Positions 56,110-64,000 of a stretch of DNA of 64,000 nt are shown in pieces (position 1 is the stretch's first letter; the number at the start of each line of letters is the position of its first letter). The translations under genes were made by a program, and so were the position numbers. Under the pieces are notes generated by a model, which had not been told where the DNA came from, did not search any database, and worked only from the letters and a program-made list of their open reading frames with translations. This stretch comes from Lunatimonas salinarum. GTDB taxonomy: Bacteria > Bacteroidota > Bacteroidia > Cytophagales > Cyclobacteriaceae. The stretch lies in contig NZ_JACVCV010000019.1 in NCBI RefSeq assembly GCF_017811155.1, positions 26,377 to 90,376 on the forward strand, given 5' to 3'.

Positions 56110-56708
56110 TGCATCGAGGAACAAGCTTACTAGAGGCCGAAAAAGTAGGCATTCTGGTACATGGCAGGGGATCTACCGCTCAGCAAATCTTGGGGTTGGC
56201 AGATTACCTGAACCTGACCGGATTTGCCCTTTTGGCTCCAGAAGCTCCGGGGAACACGTGGTACCCCTACAGTTTTATGGCACCCATAAGCCAGAATCAG
56301 CCACACTTAGACCGTGCCTTGAACCAGATAGACCAAGTGGTAGCCTCCTGCATCGCGCAGGGTAAGTCCAAAGAACAGCTCTATTTGATCGGATTCTCGC
56401 AAGGCGCCTGCCTCACATTGGAATATACCACGCGGAACGCAGCGTCCTATGGAGGCATCATTGCGTTTACCGGAGGACTTATCGGTGAAAAACTAGATAC
56501 CACTAGGTACAAGGGAGACTTTGCGCAAACACCCCTATTCATCGGCGCTAGCCATAAAGATATGCATGTGCCGCTTTCCCGTATCGAAGAGACTGAACTG
56601 CTTCTTCAGTCCATGAATGCGAAAGTTCACAAGGCTATTTTCCCAGACAATTACCACACGATCCGAGAGGATGAAATCAAGTGGGTAAACCAACATATCC
56701 TATCCTAA
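56106..56708 (+). CDS. Carboxylesterase/phospholipase, alpha/beta hydrolase (MhqD-like)
   Basis: The 200-residue hydrolase starts at the ATG at 56106, overlapping the dioxygenase stop. It has KVGILVHGRGSTAQQILGLA (oxyanion-hole region HGRG), nucleophile elbow IGFSQGACL, an Asp near GASHKDMHVP and the catalytic His in FPDNYHTIRE, the full Ser-Asp-His triad. Translational coupling with the dioxygenase suggests one pathway for aromatic or quinone detoxification. Confidence 0.9.
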   Translation: MMHRGTSLLEAEKVGILVHGRGSTAQQILGLADYLNLTGFALLAPEAPGNTWYPYSFMAPISQNQPHLDRALNQIDQVVASCIAQGKSKEQLYLIGFSQGACLTLEYTTRNAASYGGIIAFTGGLIGEKLDTTRYKGDFAQTPLFIGASHKDMHVPLSRIEETELLLQSMNAKVHKAIFPDNYHTIREDEIKWVNQHILS

Positions 56709-56728
56709 ACCACTATATTTTACCTATC

Positions 56729-56765
56729 AAAAAGGGCCCTACCGGAAATCCGGAAGGCCCTTTTG
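56729..56765. terminator. Bidirectional terminator between convergent genes
   Basis: AAAAGGGCCCT and AGGCCCTTTT form a stem with an inner CCGGA/TCCGG helix and A/T tracts on both sides. It serves the esterase (plus) and PruA (minus). Confidence 0.85.
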
Positions 56766-56776
56766 AGTTTTTCAGA

Positions 56777-58414
56777 TTACGAATCTTTCCCCAAAAATGG
56801 GTACCGGTAATCGGTTGGACTGACAAATGTCTCTTTAAGCGTACGGGGACTCACCCAACGGAGCAAGTTTATCATGGATCCAGCTTTGTCGTTGGTGCCG
56901 GATGCACGGGACCCACCAAATGGCTGCTGCCCCACTACCGCCCCCGTGGGCTTGTCGTTGATGTAGAAATTACCCGCCGCATGCCTTAGCTTCTGTGTGG
57001 CCAGCTCCACTGCGTAGCGATCCCGGGAGAACACCGCACCGGTGAGGCCGTAGGGAGAGGTTTGATCCACCAATTCCAACGCTTCTTCGTAATGTTCTGC
57101 ATGGTACACATACACCGTCAGTACTGGACCGAAGATTTCTTCCTGCATGGTCTTATACATCGGATCCTGTACGAGAAGGACCGTAGGCGCAATGAAATAG
57201 CCCGTTGACTTGTCATAGGTACCGCCTGCAAGGACCTCCACACCGGGTGCCTCCTTCGCTTCGGCTATGTAGCCCGTAATCTTGTCAAATGCCTTTTCGT
57301 CAATGACGGCATTGATAAAATTCGTGAAATCTTCTGTTCCTCCCATTTTCATGCTTGCCAAGTCTTCCAGTAGGAAGCCTTTTACCTGGTCCCACAGGTT
57401 TGAAGGAATGTAGGCCCTGGAGGCTGCAGAGCACTTCTGCCCCTGAAATTCAAACGCACCCCTAGCCAGTGCGGTGGCCACTGCCCTAGGATCTGCCGAT
57501 TTGTGCGCAATCACAAAGTCCTTCCCCCCTGTCTCTCCAACAATCCGGGGATAGGTTTTGTAACGGTGTATATTGTTTCCAATCGTTTTCCAAATAGTTT
57601 GGAATACCGCGGTGGACCCGGTAAAATGTATGCCTGCGAAATCTGGGTGATTAAAAATGACCTCGCCCGCCGCTGGCCCATCCACATAGATCAGGTTAAT
57701 CACGCCATCTGGCACACCTGCAGCACGAAACACCTCCATGAGAACATTGGCAGAATAAACCTGGGTATAGGCAGGCTTCCACACCACCGTATTTCCCATC
57801 ATGGCCGGGGCAGCCGGCAGGTTGCCGGCGATCGCGGTGAAATTAAAGGGAGTAAGTGCAAAGACGAAGCCCTCCAGTGGACGCTGTTCTACTCGGTTCC
57901 ATACACCCTGCTCGTTTCGTGGAGGCTGTTGGGCATAAATTTCGGTCATGTATTTTACGTTGAACCGCAAAAAGTCCACTGTCTCGCAAGCTGCGTCTAT
58001 CTCTGCTTGGAACGCGTTCTTTGACTGCCCCAACATCGTAGCAGCGTTGAGTTTGTCCCGATAGGGACCTGCTATCAACTCTGCCGCCTTGAGAAAGATG
58101 GCCGCCCGTTGCTCCCATTGCATGTTTTCCCAGGCATACTTTGCTCCCAACGCTGCCTGAATAGCCTGCTCCACGTGGGAGGCATCCCCCTCATGGAAAT
58201 GGCCCAAGAGGTGTTGGTGGTCGTGGGGCGGGCTTAGGGCTATCTTATTTCCCGTCCGTACTTCCTCTGAACCGATATACATCGGTATGTCTACCACTTT
58301 GCCTCTTGCCTCCTTCAGAGCAGCCTGTAGGGCAGACCTGTCTTGGCTACCTGGCGCATAGCTCCGTATGGGCTCGTTGATGGGTTCGGGTACATTAAAA
58401 AAACCTTTTAGCAT
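56777..58414 (-). CDS. pruA: L-glutamate gamma-semialdehyde dehydrogenase (1-pyrroline-5-carboxylate dehydrogenase)
   Basis: This 545-residue NAD-dependent aldehyde dehydrogenase oxidises glutamate semialdehyde to glutamate in proline breakdown. The N-terminus has the PruA-type arrangement, with EPINEPIRSYAPGSQDRSALQAAL. Catalytic Cys is in FQGQKCSAASRAY, the conserved Glu in VGETGGKDF, and the fold-conserved NYIN-type block FYINDKPTGAVVGQQPFGG is near the end. It is the stand-alone bacterial/eukaryotic type, not the PutA fusion; no proline dehydrogenase lies beside it. Confidence 0.95.
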   Translation of the reverse strand: MLKGFFNVPEPINEPIRSYAPGSQDRSALQAALKEARGKVVDIPMYIGSEEVRTGNKIALSPPHDHQHLLGHFHEGDASHVEQAIQAALGAKYAWENMQWEQRAAIFLKAAELIAGPYRDKLNAATMLGQSKNAFQAEIDAACETVDFLRFNVKYMTEIYAQQPPRNEQGVWNRVEQRPLEGFVFALTPFNFTAIAGNLPAAPAMMGNTVVWKPAYTQVYSANVLMEVFRAAGVPDGVINLIYVDGPAAGEVIFNHPDFAGIHFTGSTAVFQTIWKTIGNNIHRYKTYPRIVGETGGKDFVIAHKSADPRAVATALARGAFEFQGQKCSAASRAYIPSNLWDQVKGFLLEDLASMKMGGTEDFTNFINAVIDEKAFDKITGYIAEAKEAPGVEVLAGGTYDKSTGYFIAPTVLLVQDPMYKTMQEEIFGPVLTVYVYHAEHYEEALELVDQTSPYGLTGAVFSRDRYAVELATQKLRHAAGNFYINDKPTGAVVGQQPFGGSRASGTNDKAGSMINLLRWVSPRTLKETFVSPTDYRYPFLGKDS

Positions 58415-58608
58415 AGTATGAAGTGGTTTAGTTTTTCAATTCGATAAGGAGTCAAATATACAAAGAATCTGTGGGAAGGGCCAGAATCCATCCCTGCGGC
58501 ACCAAAACGGGGTGTCCGTATCCATTAATGCTTCCCTGCCTTATTCCACTATTTTCCTAATACATTCAAGCAAGGCGAACGGGGAACATCCCAGATGCTG
58601 CGTAAACC

Positions 58609-59307
58609 TCACAAGATGCCAATGAGCTCTTTTAGGCTACTTACGGTATAAGTTGGCGTTATCGGGCACGCAGCGTTTTTGGGATTAAAGAATACCTGAT
58701 CGATTCCAGCATTCAAGGCACCTAAAATATCGGATTGGGGATTATCTCCGACCATCACACACTCTCCAGGCAGGGCGCCCAATGAACCAAGTGCATGGTC
58801 AAAGATCCGTCGGTCCGGCTTTCTGTACCCAGTAGTCTCCGAAGTAATGATTAGCTGAAAATACCGCTCCAAACCCGACGACCTCAGCTTCAGGCCTTGA
58901 CTCTCGTTAAATCCATTGGTGATGATATGCATGGGATATTTCCCCGCAAGGTAATCCAAGACTTCAAACGCATCCGGAAACACGTGGGATTTGGAGGAAG
59001 TACGGGTAAGAAAGTCTGCCTCCATCTCCACCGGAACATGATCGGGATTAGCCCCCAAGCGCTCAAAAATGCTTCGAAAACGAGTGGCCCTCAAGGCTTC
59101 CTTTGTGATCGTTCCGATATTGTACCTATCCCAAAGCTCATAGTTGACCTCCTCAAATGCTTGAAACAACGCATCAAAGCCCGGAACACCCCGGTCCTGT
59201 AGGCAGTAGATTTGAAACAGTTCTGACAGGGATTCCGCCACGTTGCGGTCGTAGTCCCAAAGGGTATGATCAAGGTCGAAAAAAAGGTGGTGATATGCCT
59301 TTGCCAT
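58609..59307 (-). CDS. HAD-family phosphatase, YjjG-like nucleotidase
   Basis: The 232-residue haloacid-dehalogenase phosphatase has motif I HHLFFDLDHTLWDYDRN (nucleophile and acid Asp), motif II IITNGFN, a Lys in TTGYRKPDRRIFDHAL (motif III) and VMVGDNPQSDI (motif IV). YjjG relatives remove phosphate from pyrimidine nucleotides, including damaged ones. It begins 6 bp after the ArsR gene on the same strand, so it may be cotranscribed. Confidence 0.9.
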   Translation of the reverse strand: MAKAYHHLFFDLDHTLWDYDRNVAESLSELFQIYCLQDRGVPGFDALFQAFEEVNYELWDRYNIGTITKEALRATRFRSIFERLGANPDHVPVEMEADFLTRTSSKSHVFPDAFEVLDYLAGKYPMHIITNGFNESQGLKLRSSGLERYFQLIITSETTGYRKPDRRIFDHALGSLGALPGECVMVGDNPQSDILGALNAGIDQVFFNPKNAACPITPTYTVSSLKELIGIL

Positions 59308-59313
59308 AAATAA

Positions 59314-59697
59314 TCACGATCCGTACTTATTGTCTTGGATTTTGTTTTTGGCCAGTTCCCGGTTAGAAAATAGGATCTCATATATTTCCTGGTCCCGAAT
59401 TAGGTTGCTGTCCTTTTGTATAAACTTAAAAATCTGTTGAATGATTTCTACCGCCTCGTCCAAAAGGTAATAAAACGTCCATTGATCCCGCTTTTTGCTC
59501 GCCACCAGTCCGGCATTTTTCAGGTACGTGATGTGCCTGCTCGTCTTTGTCTGTGTAAAGTCAAGTATATGCTCTAAGTCGGAGATACTCATTTCCTTGT
59601 TTTGCATGAGCAAATGGAGTATTCGCACCCTTGGTTCCTCTGAAAGTGCCTTAAAAACCCGCATTCCGTAATTTAAACTTATGTTTTTTAGCCGCAT
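59314..59697 (-). CDS. ArsR-family transcription regulator
   Basis: The 127-residue protein has a winged helix: VRILHLLMQNKEMSISDLEHILDFTQTKTSRHITYLKNAGLVASKKRDQWTFYYLLDE. There are no Cys residues in the usual metal-binding positions of the alpha-3 or alpha-5 helices, so a non-metal signal is likely. It sits divergent from the CarboxypepD_reg-like gene with an inverted repeat between. It could regulate the HAD gene just downstream. Confidence 0.88.
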   Translation of the reverse strand: MRLKNISLNYGMRVFKALSEEPRVRILHLLMQNKEMSISDLEHILDFTQTKTSRHITYLKNAGLVASKKRDQWTFYYLLDEAVEIIQQIFKFIQKDSNLIRDQEIYEILFSNRELAKNKIQDNKYGS

Positions 59698-59782
59698 TTA
59701 ATTATTTTTAACAATCAAAATCCAGTCAAATTACTAAAAACAGGCGAAAATAACGTAACTATGGCGCTTAATTCCGCCTCAA

Positions 59783-59797
59783 GCGGGGAACACCCGC
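59783..59797. promoter_or_regulatory. Inverted repeat in the ArsR/CarboxypepD_reg divergent region
   Basis: GCGGG (59783-59787), five bases GAACA, CCCGC (59793-59797). It lies midway between the two divergent starts; a regulator site or short RNA hairpin is possible. Confidence 0.3.
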
Positions 59798-59837
59798 GTA
59801 AAAATACCGTTACGATATCATAAGAACCGATCAAAAC

Positions 59838-60482
59838 GTGAAACGTATTTCTATCCACCTTATTGTCATCCTTTTATTCTTCGCTACGGCTGTCCCTAAT
59901 GCATTTGCCCAAGATGAACCAACGCGAAAAATCGTGCAGCTCTCGGGGGTTATACTTAATGGGGACAGTACCGTAGCCATTCCGGGAGTAAATATTTACG
60001 TCCCCCGCAAAGGAAGGGGTACCAGTAGTAACCGGTACGGCTATTTCTCTATGCCGGTAGTCGCAGGTGACAGCGTGGTATTTTCCTTTATCGGACTGAA
60101 ACGCCAATCCTTGAAAATTCCAGAGGATATCGAGGAAGATAAAATAAGCTATATCCTGACAATGATCGAAGACGAATATGCGCTGTCAGAGGTGGAGGTT
60201 ATGCCCTACCCTACGGAGGAAGAATTTAAGAATGCCGTTTTGGCACTGAATATCGACGACGAAATACAACTCAACCGCGGAAACTTAAGCCCACAACTAC
60301 TTTTGAGGTGGGCTGAGGAAATGCCTGCTTCAGGGAACGAAAACTTCCGTCAGTTTACCAATCAACAGATGATGCAAACGATGGACCGATACGGGCCACG
60401 ACCCTTGCCTCTACTAAATCCATTCGCCTGGTCCCAATTTATCCAATCTATCAAAAGGGGGGACTTAAAGAACAAAGATTAG
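59838..60482 (+). CDS. Secreted protein with carboxypeptidase-like regulatory (CNA-B-like) domain
   Basis: This 214-residue protein has a signal peptide (VILLFFATAVPNAFAQ) and a CarboxypepD_reg beta-sandwich at about 35-120 (LSGVILNGDSTVAIPGVNIYV...NRYGYFSMPVVAGDSVVFSFIGLK). The C-terminal 90 residues are polar and unrelated to a TonB plug or barrel, so it is not a SusC fragment. It is 55 bp before the PafA-type phosphatase on the same strand, suggesting a shared operon and a periplasmic or surface role. Confidence 0.82.
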   Translation: MKRISIHLIVILLFFATAVPNAFAQDEPTRKIVQLSGVILNGDSTVAIPGVNIYVPRKGRGTSSNRYGYFSMPVVAGDSVVFSFIGLKRQSLKIPEDIEEDKISYILTMIEDEYALSEVEVMPYPTEEEFKNAVLALNIDDEIQLNRGNLSPQLLLRWAEEMPASGNENFRQFTNQQMMQTMDRYGPRPLPLLNPFAWSQFIQSIKRGDLKNKD

Positions 60483-60537
60483 CTCTTTTCGTCAAAGAAA
60501 AGCTACCTTTGGGCGCTCTAATAACCACCATTACCGA

Positions 60538-62184
60538 ATGAAAAAATACCTACCCTGCTTGATGCTGGCGTTATTGCCATGGGCAGTCACTGCACAAACC
60601 TCCGAATCAGCGGAAAAATTGGCCCGCCCAAAGCTCGTGGTGGGCATTGTAGTGGATCAGATGCGCCAAGAGTACTTTTACAAATATTATGACCGCTACG
60701 TGGATGGTGGCTTTAAACGCCTCATGAACGAGGGCTTCATGATGAAAAATGGGCACTATAATTACATCCCCACCTACACCGGACCCGGCCATGCCTCTGT
60801 ATATACCGGAGCAACGCCGGCCAGCCATGGCATCATTGCCAATGATTGGTATGTTCGAAAACTGGGAAGAACCGTCTATTGCGCGGAAGACAGTACCGTG
60901 ACAGCAGTGGGCGGTAGCGAAAAGGCCGGCAAAATTTCGCCCCGCAACATGTTGACCACCACCATCACCGACGAATTGCGATTTGCAACCAATAAACGCT
61001 CCAAAGTAGTAGGCATCGCCCTGAAAGACCGAGGTGCTGCACTTCCAGCAGGACACTTGGGAGATGCTTATTGGTACGACGGCCGAACTGGGGAGTTTAT
61101 GAACAGCACCTATTATGGAAACGAACTTCCCAAATGGGTTCGGGATTTTAATGCCCGTAAATTGCCTGCCAAATACCTCAGTCAAACTTGGGAGACTCTC
61201 TTTCCTATTGAATCGTATCGACAAAGTGTGGAGGATGACAATGAGTTTGAATCCCCACCTATCGGCAAAGAGGCACCCGTATTCCCCTACGTCCTTCCGG
61301 AACTCATGGAAAATAACGGTGGGCTTGGGATGATCAGCGGTACACCATTTGGCAATACCTTGACCCTTGACTTGGCGTATGCGGCACTGGAGGGGGAATC
61401 GCTGGGCCAACGAGGTGACACCGATTTCTTGGCAATAAGCTTTTCTTCTACGGACTATGTAGGCCATGCCTTCGGACCCTCCTCCATTGAATTGGAAGAT
61501 ACCTACTTAAGATTGGACCAGGAGCTAGCGGCATTTTTTGCGCACCTGGACAAGGTGATCGGTGTGGGAGAATACCTCGTTTTCCTATCTGCAGACCATG
61601 GAGTCGCCGATGTAGTACGTTATATGCAAAGTGAGAACATTCCGGCCGGAAGCTTGAACACCCGGTTTGTGATGACCCAACTTAGAGGCTATACCAATGA
61701 AAAATACGGAAGTGGTGATTGGATCGAAAATTTCTCCAACGAGCAACTTTTCCTAAACCACCAGTTGATCAAAGAAAAGGGCTTAGATCTAGCGGCTATG
61801 CAGCGGGATATCGCCGATTTTCTGTTAAGATTTGATGGAATCAAAGAAACCTATACAGCAGATGACATGAAAAGACTGGAATATACCACGGGTAGAAAAA
61901 ACCTGCTGCAAATGGGGTATAACCACAAGGCTTCCGGAGATGTGTTACTGATATTGGATGCCGCTTGGCTCACCAACTCGACTAGGGGCACTACCCATGG
62001 AACAGGCTACACCTACGATACGAACGTGCCTATTGTATTCTATGGCTGGAACATCACCCCAGGCTTCAGCACGAGGTATGCCACTGTAACGGACATTGCC
62101 CCCACCTTGGCCATGCTACTGCATACCAGGCTGCCTAACGGGGCTACCGGGCAGCCTATTGGGGAGATCTTCGGCAGAGAATAG
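60538..62184 (+). CDS. pafA: PafA-type alkaline phosphatase (exported)
   Basis: The 548-residue phosphomonoesterase of the alkaline phosphatase superfamily has a signal peptide ending near VTAQ. Metal and active-site blocks: VVGIVVDQMRQEYF (Asp ligand), IPTYTGPGHASVYTG (Thr nucleophile near residue 81), SFSSTDYVGHAFGP (Asp/His ligands), FLSADHGVADV (Asp/His) and THGTGYTYDTNVP (His). This matches PafA, the calcium- and zinc-type phosphatase dominant in Bacteroidota that works without strong phosphate repression. The substrate range is broad. Confidence 0.92.
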   Translation: MKKYLPCLMLALLPWAVTAQTSESAEKLARPKLVVGIVVDQMRQEYFYKYYDRYVDGGFKRLMNEGFMMKNGHYNYIPTYTGPGHASVYTGATPASHGIIANDWYVRKLGRTVYCAEDSTVTAVGGSEKAGKISPRNMLTTTITDELRFATNKRSKVVGIALKDRGAALPAGHLGDAYWYDGRTGEFMNSTYYGNELPKWVRDFNARKLPAKYLSQTWETLFPIESYRQSVEDDNEFESPPIGKEAPVFPYVLPELMENNGGLGMISGTPFGNTLTLDLAYAALEGESLGQRGDTDFLAISFSSTDYVGHAFGPSSIELEDTYLRLDQELAAFFAHLDKVIGVGEYLVFLSADHGVADVVRYMQSENIPAGSLNTRFVMTQLRGYTNEKYGSGDWIENFSNEQLFLNHQLIKEKGLDLAAMQRDIADFLLRFDGIKETYTADDMKRLEYTTGRKNLLQMGYNHKASGDVLLILDAAWLTNSTRGTTHGTGYTYDTNVPIVFYGWNITPGFSTRYATVTDIAPTLAMLLHTRLPNGATGQPIGEIFGRE

Positions 62185-62210
62185 AGTTCAAGAAAGCCGA
62201 TTTCATAAAG

Positions 62211-62242
62211 AATGCCCGACGATATCCAGTTGGGCATTTTTC
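62211..62242 (+). terminator. Terminator after pafA
   Basis: AATGCCCGAC (62211-62220) pairs with GTTGGGCATT (62229-62238), ten pairs with one G-T, followed by a T-tract. It lies 26 bp after the stop. Confidence 0.85.
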
Positions 62243-62631
62243 TCCTTTTTACCGCAGTAAGCAACTATTCCATTTTACTTACGGGTCATGCATTGCTCGT
62301 TTCCTTCTTTGGCTGTGGCAGTTTTGTTTGGCTAAATGACCCTCAGCAAATCCCCCCGCAAGGGCTAAAAAAAGGGTCCGCGATTTTTTTTAAGTATTAT
62401 TTAAATCTTAGTTGGATATATTGCTCATTTTTACCAAATTAGGATTCATTTAAAGAGATTTGCATATAACCAGACAAAGATCCGAATGTGGTGATATTTG
62501 ATTATTAGGAAATCTAATTAACACCTATCTTTGAGAATCATAATCTTTGATCAACTATTTTTTGTTGTCCGGACTATCTATTATAGCCCAACTTTTATCT
62601 CTGGTTCCCAAGAAAATTTTCGATGATATTA

Positions 62632-62645
62632 CACCCTTATGGGTA
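62632..62645. promoter_or_regulatory. hip operator O1 (imperfect)
   Basis: CACCCTTATGGGTA matches the TACCC-N4-GGGTA pattern with one base mismatch at the outer position. Its centre is exactly 41 bp from that of O2. Confidence 0.5.
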
Positions 62646-62672
62646 CAATTTGCAGCCGAAGAAACATTTTTG

Positions 62673-62686
62673 TACCCGACAGGGTA
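62673..62686. promoter_or_regulatory. hip operator O2
   Basis: TACCC-GACA-GGGTA, a perfect half-site pair, its centre 41 bp from both O1 and O3. HipB in E. coli also binds repeated inverted sites upstream of its own gene. Confidence 0.7.
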
Positions 62687-62705
62687 TGTAATCACGTAAT
62701 ATACA

Positions 62706-62713
62706 TATATTTG
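62706..62713 (+). promoter_or_regulatory. Probable -7 box of the hip promoter
   Basis: TATATTTG matches TAnnTTTG and directly abuts operator O3, so a bound repressor would block RNA polymerase. No good -33 box was identified. Confidence 0.45.
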
Positions 62714-62727
62714 TACCCGAACGGGTA
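62714..62727. promoter_or_regulatory. hip operator O3
   Basis: TACCC-GAAC-GGGTA, perfect half sites. It begins immediately after the probable -7 box and ends 12 bp before the hipB start. Confidence 0.7.
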
Positions 62728-62739
62728 AATAATATACTA

Positions 62740-62988
62740 ATGAATACCGGAAATAACCATTCTGCTTTACCCTTAAGCAGCTTTGTAAAAGCCAAGAGAA
62801 AGGAACTGGGGCTTACTCAACACGATCTGGCAGACAAAGCTGGTGTGGGGTTACGTTTTGTACGTGAATTAGAACGTGATAAACCCACCCTCCAAAAGGA
62901 TAAGGTCAACCAGGTATTGGTATTGTTTGGTTATGAACTCGGTCCGGTGCCAATAAACCGCAATAAACTGATCCATGAGAAAGGCTAA
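62740..62988 (+). CDS. hipB: HipB-like antitoxin/repressor (XRE helix-turn-helix)
   Basis: The 82-residue DNA-binding protein has one XRE helix-turn-helix, SFVKAKRKELGLTQHDLADKAGVGLRFVRELERDKPTLQ. It should bind the three upstream operators and repress the module, and bind the kinase toxin complex. The stop lies 14 bp inside the next gene, so the two are coupled. The N-terminus carries a short polar extension (NTGNNHSALP). Confidence 0.9.
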   Translation: MNTGNNHSALPLSSFVKAKRKELGLTQHDLADKAGVGLRFVRELERDKPTLQKDKVNQVLVLFGYELGPVPINRNKLIHEKG

Positions 62989-63310
62989 AATATTTATGCA
63001 CAAAGATTGGGCAGGAATCCTGCAAGAAGATGAGGAAGGATATCATTTTCAATACCGGGATGTTTATCTGAAAAGAGATAATGCAGAGCCTGTAAGTTTG
63101 ACGCTTCCGCTACAAGAAAAGCCGTTTCAGGATAAAGTGCTCTTTCCTTTTTTTGATGGTCTGATACCGGAAGGGTGGTTATTGAATATTGCTGAAAGAA
63201 ACTGGAAACTAAGTGCACGTGATCGGATGGGTTTGTTACTAAAAACATGCCACGACTGCATTGGTGCAGTGAGCATTGAACCAATGGAAGAAGAAAAAGA
63301 AGATGAGTAA
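62975..63310 (+). CDS. hipS: Separate HipA N-terminal domain protein (HipS-like)
   Basis: This 111-residue protein matches only the N-terminal subdomain of HipA (MRKAKIFMHKDWAGILQEDEEGYHFQY, YLKRDNAEPVSLTLPLQEKPFQDKVLFPFFDGLIPEGWLL). In ordinary HipA it is fused to the kinase; here it is a gene of its own, as in the three-part HipBST systems, where the HipS protein acts as antitoxin and HipT as kinase. It overlaps both neighbours (14 bp with hipB, 8 bp with the kinase). An acidic tail (EEEKEDE) ends the protein. Confidence 0.75.
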   Translation: MRKAKIFMHKDWAGILQEDEEGYHFQYRDVYLKRDNAEPVSLTLPLQEKPFQDKVLFPFFDGLIPEGWLLNIAERNWKLSARDRMGLLLKTCHDCIGAVSIEPMEEEKEDE

Positions 63311-64000
63311 AAATTGCTGTCTATATTGTTATAAGGAACTGAGTGGAGAAGAAATAGACTTTCACTCAAAATGCAGCAAAAAAATATTTGGTAAGCCTGT
63401 TCCTCCCCTATTGGACTATACCAATGATCAAATGCTGGAACTGGCTGAAAAGGTAATACAGAGTCAGTCCTCAGTAACCGGCGTACAGGCAAAGCTTTCC
63501 TTAGGGCTGGAAAACATGACCGAAAAAGATAAGCCTCAAAAAATGACTATTATGGGTGTTTGGGGCGGATACATATTGAAACCGCCGAGTGAACATTATC
63601 CAAGTTTGCCCGAGCTAGAAGACCTCACGATGCATCTGGCAGCTATAGCCGGAATAAGAACCGTTCCGCATACCTTAATCCGCTTAAAGTCAGGTGAGCT
63701 TTCTTACATCACACGCCGAATTGATAGAAAAGGAAAGCAAAAATTCCACATGGAAGACATGTGCCAACTTACCGAACGGTTAACAGAATCGAAGTACCGA
63801 GGTTCTTATGAACAGATTGGAAAAGCACTGGTTCACTTTTCGACCAATCCCGGATTTGATATCATCAACTTCTTTGAGCAAGTTGTATTTTGTTTCCTTA
63901 CCGGTAACAATGACATGCACCTGAAAAACTTCTCTCTCTTTAAGGACCCAAAAAAGGGATACAACCTGAGTCCCGCCTATGACATGGTAGCTGCCCAGTT
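63303..64000 (+). CDS. hipT: HipT-like Ser/Thr kinase toxin, 5' part, cut by window edge
   Basis: Reading from the ATG at 63303 gives over 230 residues that run past the end of the window. The first 30 residues have CCLYCYKEL and DFHSKCSKKIF, a small zinc-finger-like extension. The P-loop-like segment SSVTGVQAKLSL holds the Ser/Thr residues that HipA-type kinases autophosphorylate. The catalytic core is GNNDMHLKNFSLF (Asp and Asn) and SPAYDMV (metal Asp). HipT of E. coli O127 phosphorylates tryptophanyl-tRNA synthetase, and HipA phosphorylates glutamyl-tRNA synthetase; the target here is unknown. Confidence 0.8.
   Translation, partial: MSKNCCLYCYKELSGEEIDFHSKCSKKIFGKPVPPLLDYTNDQMLELAEKVIQSQSSVTGVQAKLSLGLENMTEKDKPQKMTIMGVWGGYILKPPSEHYPSLPELEDLTMHLAAIAGIRTVPHTLIRLKSGELSYITRRIDRKGKQKFHMEDMCQLTERLTESKYRGSYEQIGKALVHFSTNPGFDIINFFEQVVFCFLTGNNDMHLKNFSLFKDPKKGYNLSPAYDMVAAQ

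Larger units (their letters stand above)
62243..62739. other. Intergenic region upstream of the hip module, about 500 bp
   Basis: Mostly A/T-rich. I see no credible gene: small ORFs here have no family features. The final 110 bp hold three evenly spaced operator palindromes and the hip promoter. Confidence 0.55.

Noticed and set aside
62212..62442. 76-residue open frame after pafA
   Set aside because: It begins inside the terminator hairpin and has no family feature or typical start context.

Overview
The window looks like a chromosomal segment of a Bacteroidota bacterium, most likely Cytophagales (Cyclobacteriaceae-like, for example near Algoriphagus, Cyclobacterium or Echinicola). This rests on a DUF4290 protein next to murA, a PafA-type alkaline phosphatase, a CRTAC1-type VCBS/ASPIC lipoprotein, a Tat-exported Gfo/Idh oxidoreductase, the near absence of Shine-Dalgarno sequences and TAnnTTTG-like -7 boxes. 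The genus is inference. No rRNA, tRNA or CRISPR array was seen.

Layout. 0-2.4 kb (minus): wecB and the start of wecC (UDP-ManNAcA synthesis) and a secreted EEP-family phosphatase/nuclease. 2.7-6.3 kb: a large hybrid histidine kinase. 6.5-14.4 kb: a Tat-exported Gfo/Idh oxidoreductase, a 1122-residue VCBS/UnbV lipoprotein and two vanadium-haloperoxidase/PAP2 lipoproteins. 14.4-16.5 kb (minus): an ECF sigma factor, an RsrA-like anti-sigma factor, gmk and nadD. 16.6-21.9 kb: a lipid A-type acyltransferase, a UvrD/PcrA helicase, a DUF4290 protein and murA, whose active-site Cys is Asp. 21.9-26.7 kb (minus): an RND pump, its lipoprotein adaptor and rlpA. 26.8-31.1 kb: sbcD-sbcC.

31.4-33.0 kb is a complete insertion sequence (IS5/IS1182 superfamily) with matching inverted repeats and a 6-bp target duplication. 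Behind it, 33.3-46.9 kb, lies the most unusual part: a same-strand cluster of ten genes that is visibly more A/T-rich than its flanks over much of its length. It encodes a small glycine-zipper-like protein, a long 14-residue-repeat coiled-coil protein, a two-TM protein with a possible decayed dynamin-like domain, a lidless Hsp70, a zinc-ribbon protein and five single-pass membrane proteins. These five carry one or two cytosolic J-like domains without HPD, and four of them end in a predicted periplasmic FGE-sulfatase/C-type-lectin-fold domain. The last three are tandem paralogues with nearly identical N-termini and different C-termini, resembling the variable proteins of diversity-generating retroelements, although no reverse transcriptase is present here. 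I propose that this cluster is an uncharacterised envelope-spanning Hsp70/J-like sensing system, possibly in conflict or recognition.

47.2-64 kb: a GMC oxidoreductase with its small Tat subunit, and a TesA-like esterase divergent from a YbbA/YbbP-type ABC exporter pair. Next come a MarR/YceI/dioxygenase/esterase cluster like the Mhq quinone-response regulon, with two similar palindromes, then PruA, a HAD phosphatase, an ArsR regulator, a CarboxypepD_reg protein and a PafA-type phosphatase. The window ends inside a HipBST-like three-gene toxin-antitoxin module preceded by three palindromic operators spaced exactly 41 bp apart.
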